Source: a bacterium (GTDB lineage: Bacteria > Zixibacteria > MSB-5A5 > GN15 > FEB-12). Taken from it: a DNA stretch of 7,237 nt. Positions 1-6,564 of this stretch are shown here, in pieces (within the stretch, counting starts at the first letter, position 1; each line of letters opens with the position of its first letter). Both the position numbers and the translations under genes were made by a program. The stretch is taken from positions 1 to 7,237 of the forward strand of contig DAOUUR010000116.1 of NCBI GenBank assembly GCA_030668045.1, written 5' to 3'. The notes beneath the pieces are model-generated. The model did no database searches and was not told the DNA's origin. It saw only the letters and a list, made by a program, of their open reading frames with translations.

Positions 1-304
1 GGTCAACATAGTGAGCGATAACATTCACGAGGATCATGTCCGTGGAAGAGTATGGATCGAAGAAGTCAAACACCTGAGAATCAACTTCCAATCCAAGATT
101 ACTGAAGTGCCCATAATAGTAATCGCGGGCTACGGCTGAGGCTTCGGTATCCGGCACCCGCGGACCGAAATCGACTTGTGCCTTCAGATAACCAAAGGCC
201 CGATCGGCGTCAAATGGTGGTGTTTCGGTAGGTGTTGGCCCGCACGAACTGAAGCAGACAATCGCGAACATCACCAGGGAACATAATTTTTGATAGTTTT
301 CCAT
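1..304 (-). CDS. M28-family peptidase / glutaminyl-peptide cyclotransferase-like lipoprotein, 5' part
   Basis: I translated this reading frame by hand: an ATG at 304-302 opens about 101 codons without a stop up to the window edge. The product starts MENYQKLCSLVMFAIVCFSSC, a short lipoprotein signal peptide with a lipobox-like FSSC (Cys21 as the probable lipidated residue; Cys17 is a less likely alternative). A Pro/Thr linker (GPTPTETPP) follows. The mature start reads FDADRAFGYLKAQVDFGPRVP, then a helix ending in NLGLEVDSQVF, then ILVNVIAHY. This order (F-D-x-x-R-A-x-x-Y-L-x-x-Q-x-x-F-G-P-R-x-P, then a helix, then xNVIA) is what I know from the N-terminus of bacterial M28 zinc peptidases and the related glutaminyl cyclases. 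The zinc ligands and catalytic acid lie beyond the window, so peptidase and cyclase cannot be told apart. A GGTGA about 10 bases upstream may serve as a weak ribosome-binding site. The gene follows sprA after 62 bases, same strand. Confidence 0.8.
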   Translation of the reverse strand, partial: MENYQKLCSLVMFAIVCFSSCGPTPTETPPFDADRAFGYLKAQVDFGPRVPDTEASAVARDYYYGHFSNLGLEVDSQVFDFFDPYSSTDMILVNVIAHYVD

Positions 305-311
305 TAGACTA

Positions 312-339
312 ATTTCACCGAACCGGGAGTTGATGTCAA
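312..339 (-). promoter_or_regulatory. Possible weak sigma70-type promoter before the lipoprotein gene
   Basis: On the minus strand a perfect TTGACA (339-334) is followed after 16 bases by TGAAAT (317-312), which matches four of six positions of the -10 consensus. Transcription would begin about at the ATG (304), giving a leaderless or nearly leaderless message. A perfect -35 box can occur by chance, and the -10 box is weak, so read-through from sprA is at least as likely. The rest of the 305-366 gap shows only GTTAgatTAAC (a 4-bp inverted repeat) and nothing like a terminator. Confidence 0.2.
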
Positions 340-366
340 GTTAATCTAACAGATCATCCGGTGTGG

Positions 367-3300
367 TTAGAAGCGCAGTTCGGCCCAAATGCGCAACTCT
401 CGAACGTGGCTCTTGCGTCCCATCTTGTTATCACTGGTGTCCTGCCAGCGAGCGGAGAGACCGCCCTTTATCTGTTGGCTGAACATGTAGGTGACGACCG
501 GAATGATTGAGAGCTCTGATTTGTCGGAGGATGTCGCAAAGGCACCACCAGTTTTGGCAACCTCGGAGAGAGTTGAATTCAGTTTCAAATTCAATTCGAT
601 ATTCATGGTAGATTTAAATTTCAGCTTACCAAACAGCGGAATTGAAATTCCTCCCGGCGCGGAGAATGAATACTTGGTCGCAAGCGCAATACCCCTGCGT
701 TGACTCTTCTTGATCGACTCCATGACACCGGTGGTGGGATTGTACGTTTCATCCCGGTTCTTGCTCATCGTGTATGAGGCAGATAATGACAGCGCCCGCA
801 TCACCTTGAAATTGATCGACAGCAGAGGATTATGATTAACCGCCACCGATTTGCTGGTCGTGAAGTCATCGTCTCTATTACGCGCTTCTTTTGTCTGCCG
901 ACTATAGCCGGTACGAGGCGCAAAGACATCGATAAATTTGTTGAGGACGCCCTTAAACAGGGGGAATTGCTTGAATTTCTGAATGCGGATTGTCAGATCA
1001 GGCCAGGAGGTAGAAATGTCCTCGTGGCGCGCCCCTTGTGAAATGAGAGATCTCCTGATCGTCTGCTTGAATTTCACCTTAGTATCGATACCACCAAGGA
1101 GCTTGAAACCAGAGGACAAGTCATAGGAAAAGCCTTCTGACGCATTCGGGAAACGGGTCTCGTCGACAATTTCTACTTCCGGGTCTGTGGTCAGACCAAA
1201 TCGATACTTCCACGACGGTCGCTCACCAATGCCGGGAACAGCCTTAGTGAATGTCTGATTGTATCGATAGCTTACCGGACGAATCCACCCGGTCAATAGC
1301 CTGAGGAGTTTGGTCGGGTAGGCATAAAATGGTGTGCCGTCACCTTTATTTTCCTCTTTCTTAGTTTCCAGTGAATCTACTGCATTACCCCTCTTTTGCT
1401 GATCGCGGTGCCGCCCCTCATATGGTCTGCGGGACTTGCTTTGACCCCGTTTCTGAGAGCCACCTTTTCCCAGCAATATAGTGTGATTAAAAACCCCGCT
1501 GACGCCCGAGTTGGTTGACAGCGTAGACTGGCGCGTTTGGGAGGAACGATTGAAATCATCCCGGTAGCTGGCACTATAGACCAAAGTGGAGGTCAGGAAG
1601 GTCAGCAGATTGGGGTTGTAGTTGGCCGTAAAGCTCTGATTGTAGTTCGTTTCCAGACCAAGCTTGAAGTCCTTAAGGGAAAACCTGACCATCCCTGGCT
1701 CACTGAGGTCACGTCGAGTTGAATACTTGTATGTTGTGGTCAAGTTCGGGAATACTTTGTAAGTAACATCCATGTTACCGGAGAAGCTTCGCACCAAAGA
1801 TGCCCGCCGGACATGGTTGACATCATCGCTGACAGTCAAAGTGCGTGTGTAAGTGGCCTTTGTCTGCCAACTCGATGGATACAGCGACAGCTTGGAGCCA
1901 GCCAGTTTTTTCAAAATTGGAATAGGCTTGGTCCAGAAGAACACCGGCAATGATGGGGTTTTTTTGATTCCAAAATTGAAACCGGAATTGATGTTGTAGT
2001 TCTCGCCAAAATTATATGGCCGAGTTACCGAGCGAGAGAGGTTGCGCCTATAGGAAAAAGATGTCGTCAGACGGTTCAACAGGACACTAAAAAGCAGATT
2101 GCCATCTTTCTTGGCGAATGATTCCGATACTTGGAAATTGCTCGACTCCGAGATTGATTCCTCAGCCTTTCGCACAGCTTCCGGCAGCACAATATCGGAG
2201 TTGGTTCGCAGCAACGGAGTCGTAACCGATCTTGTGCGACCAATCGTAACGGGAAGGCGAACGCCCCATGAGCGAGAAAAGAATTTGTCGAGACTGATGG
2301 TAGAACTAAAGCTGAAGGAGGTGGCGGTTTTACCACTACCGAGATTACTGTCGCCACCACCCCGAGTCGCTGTTGACAGCCCTCGAAAATAGGGGTCTTG
2401 CGACTGATAGTTGAAATTGAATGTTGCCAGATCGGCCATCGTCCCGGAAACGGACAATCTTCCGGCCATACCAACATCACGACGCACATCGGTTACCCGC
2501 AATTCATCGAGCCAGATCTGACCGCTCTGAAGCGATGGTATAGAGTCGGTGTCTTCGTTGATCAACCCAATAGCAAAATATCGAACCTCGCTAATATTGG
2601 GATTACCCTTCACACGATAGCCATCCCGGGAAATCTCGGTGGCATCGGCCTTGAGCATTTCATCTTTGAGCGCCGTGATCTCATTAAAATCGATACTTAT
2701 GTAGTTGGCTTCATCCCAGACCAGAGGGACCGTTGGCTTGACAATGATCTGCTGTTCGTAAAAATTCTCTTCGTCCCTTCCGAGGCGGAAGAACAGTTTC
2801 ACCTTTTCAGCGTCGGCCTCCTCCAAATCACTGTACGCATACATCTCGATACGTCGGTACCCTGAGTATCGGTCCACGACCATCAAGTCCTTGGTCGCTA
2901 TACACGTGTCGCCCTTATGCAGGTTCTTGTATTCCAGCATGAGACCTCGCCGTGGTTCTGTGACATTGCTGGTTGGATCACGGTATGGTTCAGCTGGTGT
3001 AGATTTGAAATCGCTGTTTTCATCCTCGCTTATCGATGCGACCACCAGAGAGGTGGCATCGTCAGCTGACTGATTCGACAGTGGGCTATAAATAACCGAG
3101 TCCTGCCAGTTGGATTGAACAAAGTACCAATTGGCAACTTCCAGAGTGTCGGTAACCGTTTGCCCCGAAGACGACTCCCACCACACCCGCACGTGTTTGA
3201 TCTGGGACCATTCCGGATTGAGGTCCTCATTGGAGATGAATGTGGAGGCAATTGATGAATCCCTGATAGGTATCCTGTATGTCCGCCACGGACCTTCGAT

Positions 3301-6300
3301 TCGATCGCCAAGTTTAGAATCTTTCTCCGTCCCTTCGACGGCGAGTGAGTCACAATAGAACGGATCGGTTGGATCGTTAAAGTCAATGTAGAACGAAAAA
3401 TAGGCATCATTTAGCTCCGAGCCGCCCGAGGACAGAGCTTCTTCATCGGGCAGACCAAGCACGGAAACATCAACGCGGTTTCCTTCTGTGCCGTTGAGCC
3501 ACTCATAGTAAAGCGAGTCATTGTTATTCCAGCGTTGCTCATTCTCGAACTGATTACACTCGTTTTCCGGGAAAGGGCAGTCGCCTGCGCCGAGGAAATA
3601 CCAGTTGTCGCCATTGGGGTCAGTATTGGTCGCATCATCGTACAGCGGCTCCATGTGATCCGGAACGCCGTCAAAGATGCCAACATCCTCCTCGGTACTG
3701 GCCGCTCCATCTTCGGGATACTCATCCTCAGAATCGGGGATACCGTTGCCATTGGCGTCTTCGCTTATTCTTCCGAAATCGAAGTGCAGCCTTCCCTGGA
3801 AGTTTTCGGAGGTGCGAGCGCGCATCTCAAAAAGTTGAGCGCGTTTGGCATCCACCCGTGATCCAAAGTAGCGCATGATCCCCGCCCAAGTGGGACGCAC
3901 GAGATCGTCTATTGTGACAATTGACAGGCTGTCTTCTGAGAGAACCGTATCTTTGACATTCGGCCTGAAAACCATTCGCATAGTCCGAAGTGATCCTTCG
4001 CCCTGAGCTGTCTGACGATCATACACGTCACTAACCTGTACCACATCACGGGGAGCGTGCCAGAGTGTTCGACCTCGCTGAAGCGACAGATCAGCATGGA
4101 GAGGTCGGGAAGATTTCTGCCATGTTACTCGAGATGTCGACAATGACAGGTCCTCGATGGCCGACTCAAAATCATCAACATAAGCCACGCCATCGACATT
4201 TGGGTTGGGGCGTGATTGAGCGATTTCTCCAGATATTTTCAAATTGGATGGTCGATCAGTTGTCACAAACGGCAACGCATTGGCCAGAGTAGTCAAGATT
4301 CGAGGCTTCAGCGCCAGGGATGCATCGAAGTCGAGCACCATCATCTCGGCCGTCTCCTGCCCTACGCGCGGTTTCCTTTCCTGAGCCTTGTCTGACTTGT
4401 AGAGAACCGTAGTACCAAATTGGAAATTCTCACTCCACTCGTATTCAGCGCGAACACCCAACAGAGTTTTCTTCTGGACGGCGAAAAACGGAGCAAATTC
4501 ATAGTCAACGCTGATATCGGCATTGGGATCGTTGGCCCCAGAGGTGAGCAGGGTTATCTGCCCGAAGTCATACTGAATGGTGTAGTCTTGATCCCTGATC
4601 AACTGATGGCCGTTCAGCATCACCTTCTCAGACCCTTCGATGATATTGGCTTTTTTGAGTCGAATAATCGAGCTGCGGGTTCTCGTCGATAACATCAGAT
4701 AGTACTGACTATTATCGCTCTTCTCAGTTATGGAAACATAGTCATAGATGCTTGGCACCTGCTCGGCTAAAGGCGCGGTGCTGACATTACCTTTGTCGGT
4801 GAATGTTGTATCGGAGGCAAAGGGGCGCCGGTGCGGAAAAATGACTAATCCCCATTCTTTCCGGAAGATGTCGTCGCGATCATCAACCAGACCATCGGGT
4901 AGCTTATCGTTTAGCGAACCATTCTTGTACTGGTCGAGACCGAGTATCTCTAAGTAAATACCGCCATCCGGCTGCTGGGAGTCCAGGTTGGTGGTGCGCC
5001 GTTCGGTACCGTTGAGACCTTTGAAAACCTTCAGGCCGACATCCTCAACATCGACACCACGAGGTACCTTGTAGCAATTACGCCACATCAGGTCCCATGT
5101 CTGCTGGTTGGGACTGGCGTCGGCGCGATAGAGCAGGGTGAGATTGAGTGTGTCTGAGGTAATGTCGCCGTACTTAATTATCTGGCCGTCTCGTTCAATC
5201 TCCATGTAGTAACCAAGGTCCTTGTTGGACGTTCTTGATGAAGCAAAGACGACATAGTGGAGGTTCTTACTTGCATCCTGCTGAAAAGTGAACTGAGTTG
5301 TCTCGTCCAGCTTCATTACCTTGTTGTTCTCCACTTTCTCGGCGGAATATAGGCTCGTATAAGTCGGATTCACGTACAGGTTGGCATCACGTGCCTCCAG
5401 GACGACTCCGGCGTTGTTCTCCGATTCATAGATCAGCAGTCTAACGATTCGGTCATTGGGCCGAAGGGCACGAGTTGTATCGCCAAGAGTGTCACTGGGA
5501 ATGCCAAGATCAAAAATGCGCCCCTGGACGTAATCGTAGTCACGGATGAAAGTTGCTTCCTCTTCACCACTGGCGGAGAAAGTGGCTTTCTCTGTTGATC
5601 CTTTCTCCTGCGATGCAATCGCGGTGAATTTCAGCCCACCGAGTTGGGCAGCGACTTTGATACCAAAGAGACCACGGATACTGGAGGAATAACCGACGAA
5701 TTTTGTATTGGGAAGACTGAGAGTGGTGTTGCCGGCCTCAATCGTCTTGAGGATATCGTCCTCGTCGCCTTTGTATCGTATCTGCAAGCGGTTGGCCAGC
5801 GGAATATCAGTTTGATTATCCTGGGCAACTTTCACCGTGATCTTGGAGCCAATCGTACCACCGATATCAAACTTCGATACCTGCTCCATGGCCAGCGAAG
5901 GAAACTTGTTTTGCCGATAAAGGTCGTTGTCGGCAGCATCGGTCCACTGTGATCGCCCCGAAAGAGTGATCCGGCGGAATCCTGACACTCTCAGACCAGC
6001 GCCACCCTCTCCGAAAATATTGTCGAGTCGTTTCGGTAAAGGCACGGTGATTCCAAGCCCCCGGCGTCCCCGCCCCCGCTCCGGTGCGTTCAGCCTCTGA
6101 GCCGACGAGGCCTTCATCTTCGATAGCAGCAATCGCTCCCGCTGCTTCTTACTGTACGGCACGGCATCAACCGATACCGGGATCAATTTCTTTGCCGCAG
6201 TCCCACGCCCATAGTAAACAGTATTGAAACGAAGGGACAGCGAGTCCGAACTTGAATTGACTACCGTTGGAGAATGTTCCCAACCACGGGACAAAGGAGC

Positions 6301-6486
6301 GTAACTGCTTGAGGGCAGACTTATGGAAAAACGGGTGGGGGGCGCAAAGTATGGTGAAACAAATGAGGGCGGGTTTTCCAACCTGGCGTTATAACCAACC
6401 TCAGCGACACAGATATCCGCACTCATCCCAATCAACGTCAGGACAAGCGTGATAGCGAAAGTGATTTTGTAAGTTACAGTCTTCAA
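367..6486 (-). CDS. sprA: SprA/Sov-family T9SS outer-membrane translocon, complete
   Basis: This 2039-residue protein matches the SprA (Flavobacterium) / Sov (Porphyromonas) family, the large single-chain beta-barrel through which type IX secretion cargo crosses the outer membrane. Characterised members have about 2400-2500 residues, so this one is short but looks complete. In order: Sec signal peptide (1-28); Arg/Lys-rich segment (about 113-153); first SprA domain with LQIRYKGDEDDILKTIEAGN (235-253) and the YSSSIRGLFGIK block (266-277); a VGLKVF block then DGLVDDRDDIF and GLVIFP (483-550); EFAPFFAVQKKTLLGVRAEY then RVGQET (663-712); the family hallmark PNVDGVAYVDDFE (762-774); an acidic Asp/Asn-rich stretch (910-961); DELRVTDVRRDVGMAGR (1327-1343); then about 700 residues of amphipathic strands ending in Phe, as outer-membrane barrels do. 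The start is a TTG at 6486-6484. An in-frame TGA lies two codons upstream, and the next ATG (codon 21) would cut the signal peptide. No frameshift is visible. The usual partners PorV and the plug protein are not in the window. Confidence 0.93.
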   Translation of the reverse strand: MKTVTYKITFAITLVLTLIGMSADICVAEVGYNARLENPPSFVSPYFAPPTRFSISLPSSSYAPLSRGWEHSPTVVNSSSDSLSLRFNTVYYGRGTAAKKLIPVSVDAVPYSKKQRERLLLSKMKASSAQRLNAPERGRGRRGLGITVPLPKRLDNIFGEGGAGLRVSGFRRITLSGRSQWTDAADNDLYRQNKFPSLAMEQVSKFDIGGTIGSKITVKVAQDNQTDIPLANRLQIRYKGDEDDILKTIEAGNTTLSLPNTKFVGYSSSIRGLFGIKVAAQLGGLKFTAIASQEKGSTEKATFSASGEEEATFIRDYDYVQGRIFDLGIPSDTLGDTTRALRPNDRIVRLLIYESENNAGVVLEARDANLYVNPTYTSLYSAEKVENNKVMKLDETTQFTFQQDASKNLHYVVFASSRTSNKDLGYYMEIERDGQIIKYGDITSDTLNLTLLYRADASPNQQTWDLMWRNCYKVPRGVDVEDVGLKVFKGLNGTERRTTNLDSQQPDGGIYLEILGLDQYKNGSLNDKLPDGLVDDRDDIFRKEWGLVIFPHRRPFASDTTFTDKGNVSTAPLAEQVPSIYDYVSITEKSDNSQYYLMLSTRTRSSIIRLKKANIIEGSEKVMLNGHQLIRDQDYTIQYDFGQITLLTSGANDPNADISVDYEFAPFFAVQKKTLLGVRAEYEWSENFQFGTTVLYKSDKAQERKPRVGQETAEMMVLDFDASLALKPRILTTLANALPFVTTDRPSNLKISGEIAQSRPNPNVDGVAYVDDFESAIEDLSLSTSRVTWQKSSRPLHADLSLQRGRTLWHAPRDVVQVSDVYDRQTAQGEGSLRTMRMVFRPNVKDTVLSEDSLSIVTIDDLVRPTWAGIMRYFGSRVDAKRAQLFEMRARTSENFQGRLHFDFGRISEDANGNGIPDSEDEYPEDGAASTEEDVGIFDGVPDHMEPLYDDATNTDPNGDNWYFLGAGDCPFPENECNQFENEQRWNNNDSLYYEWLNGTEGNRVDVSVLGLPDEEALSSGGSELNDAYFSFYIDFNDPTDPFYCDSLAVEGTEKDSKLGDRIEGPWRTYRIPIRDSSIASTFISNEDLNPEWSQIKHVRVWWESSSGQTVTDTLEVANWYFVQSNWQDSVIYSPLSNQSADDATSLVVASISEDENSDFKSTPAEPYRDPTSNVTEPRRGLMLEYKNLHKGDTCIATKDLMVVDRYSGYRRIEMYAYSDLEEADAEKVKLFFRLGRDEENFYEQQIIVKPTVPLVWDEANYISIDFNEITALKDEMLKADATEISRDGYRVKGNPNISEVRYFAIGLINEDTDSIPSLQSGQIWLDELRVTDVRRDVGMAGRLSVSGTMADLATFNFNYQSQDPYFRGLSTATRGGGDSNLGSGKTATSFSFSSTISLDKFFSRSWGVRLPVTIGRTRSVTTPLLRTNSDIVLPEAVRKAEESISESSNFQVSESFAKKDGNLLFSVLLNRLTTSFSYRRNLSRSVTRPYNFGENYNINSGFNFGIKKTPSLPVFFWTKPIPILKKLAGSKLSLYPSSWQTKATYTRTLTVSDDVNHVRRASLVRSFSGNMDVTYKVFPNLTTTYKYSTRRDLSEPGMVRFSLKDFKLGLETNYNQSFTANYNPNLLTFLTSTLVYSASYRDDFNRSSQTRQSTLSTNSGVSGVFNHTILLGKGGSQKRGQSKSRRPYEGRHRDQQKRGNAVDSLETKKEENKGDGTPFYAYPTKLLRLLTGWIRPVSYRYNQTFTKAVPGIGERPSWKYRFGLTTDPEVEIVDETRFPNASEGFSYDLSSGFKLLGGIDTKVKFKQTIRRSLISQGARHEDISTSWPDLTIRIQKFKQFPLFKGVLNKFIDVFAPRTGYSRQTKEARNRDDDFTTSKSVAVNHNPLLSINFKVMRALSLSASYTMSKNRDETYNPTTGVMESIKKSQRRGIALATKYSFSAPGGISIPLFGKLKFKSTMNIELNLKLNSTLSEVAKTGGAFATSSDKSELSIIPVVTYMFSQQIKGGLSARWQDTSDNKMGRKSHVRELRIWAELRF
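1345..1467 (-). other. Basic, low-complexity loop in the SprA barrel half
   Basis: Residues 1674-1714 carry 13 Lys/Arg in 41 positions, with few hydrophobic residues, between two regions of alternating strand-like sequence (LVYSASYRDDF before, VSYRYNQTF after). It is most simply a long, probably disordered loop between two barrel strands. Which side of the membrane it faces cannot be told from the sequence. Confidence 0.6.
3604..3759 (-). other. Acidic Asp/Asn-rich calcium-loop-like stretch in SprA
   Basis: Residues 910-961. The first part, DANGNGIPDSED, fits the 12-position pattern D-x-N-x-N-G-I-x-D-x-x-D of dockerin, EF-hand-like and thrombospondin type 3 calcium loops (D910, N912, N914, D918, D921). 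It is followed by EEDVGIFDGVPDHMEP (932-947) and DPNGDN (956-961). SprA relatives usually carry an acidic ED-x-G-x-D-G segment here. Calcium binding is inferred from the spacing alone. Confidence 0.55.
4165..4212 (-). other. SprA hallmark motif (PNVDGVAYVDDFE)
   Basis: Residues 759-774 of the protein. The pattern P-N-x-x-G-x-A-Y-x-D-D-F-E is, in my knowledge of the family, the most conserved block of SprA/Sov proteins and the strongest single piece of evidence for the assignment. It lies between the two large halves of the protein, about 50 residues after the RVGQET block (707-712). Confidence 0.85.
6403..6486 (-). other. Sec signal peptide of SprA and its TTG start
   Basis: Residues 1-28 have two early lysines (K2, K7), a hydrophobic core ITFAITLVLTLIGM (8-21) and a plausible signal peptidase I site after ICVA (25-28), leaving Glu29 as the mature N-terminus. 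This supports the TTG at 6486-6484 as the true start. The bases just upstream (AAGAATTGAGCC) hold no strong Shine-Dalgarno sequence, so translation may be weak or coupled to upstream genes. Confidence 0.8.
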
Positions 6487-6552
6487 GGCTCAATTCTTAG
6501 GAGAACCACTCTTAATTCTTTACAAATCTATTCGATAGAGACCTCCGGGCAA
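6487..6552 (-). other. murB-sprA intergenic gap
   Basis: The gap holds the two small inverted repeats listed separately, a good GGAGG (6547-6543) with no start codon at usable distance, and two copies of AAGAATT on the minus strand about 20 bases apart (near 6499 and 6520), just before the sprA start. I see no clear promoter; the best candidate (TTGCCC, 16 bases, TAGATT) matches only four of six at each box. Co-transcription with murB is the simplest reading. Confidence 0.4.
6527..6539. repeat. Short perfect inverted repeat in the murB-sprA gap
   Basis: TCTAT and ATAGA flank a 3-base centre (TCG on the plus strand), a perfect 5-bp stem about 40 bases before the sprA start codon. It could be a small operator or a weak mRNA hairpin, but at this size chance is a fair explanation. 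The A+T-rich stem and the absence of a T-run argue against a terminator. Confidence 0.3.
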
Positions 6553-6564
6553 TTAGAACTTGCC
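6548..6564. repeat. Inverted repeat spanning the murB stop codon
   Basis: GGCAA (6548-6552) and TTGCC (6560-6564) form a 5-bp stem around a 7-base loop that contains the murB stop codon (TAA, 6555-6553). On the minus strand it is followed by CGGAGG rather than a run of T, so it is not an intrinsic terminator. It may slightly structure the murB-sprA junction of a shared transcript. Confidence 0.3.

Noticed and set aside
305..366. sprA terminator or small RNA in the gap
   Set aside because: Only 4-bp and 3-bp inverted repeats (GTTAgatTAAC, CCGgttCGG) are present, without a T-run, and the gap is too short for an independent RNA gene.
2076..2489. Open frame of 137 codons inside sprA
   Set aside because: It lies wholly inside the well-supported sprA gene in another frame, has no recognisable domain or ribosome-binding site, and is rich in Arg, Cys and Ser as expected of a shadow frame. 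The same applies to the plus-strand frame at 2398-2865 and the other short frames within sprA and murB.
3637..3759. A separate dockerin or cellulosome module
   Set aside because: Only one canonical loop is present, it is embedded in SprA sequence where relatives also have an acidic segment, and no paired second repeat or linker is visible.
6423..6426. ATG at codon 21 of sprA as the start
   Set aside because: Starting there would remove the charged N-terminus and the hydrophobic core of the signal peptide, which an outer-membrane protein needs.
6548..6564. murB terminator
   Set aside because: The stem is only 5 bp and is followed by CGGAGG on the minus strand, with no T-run.
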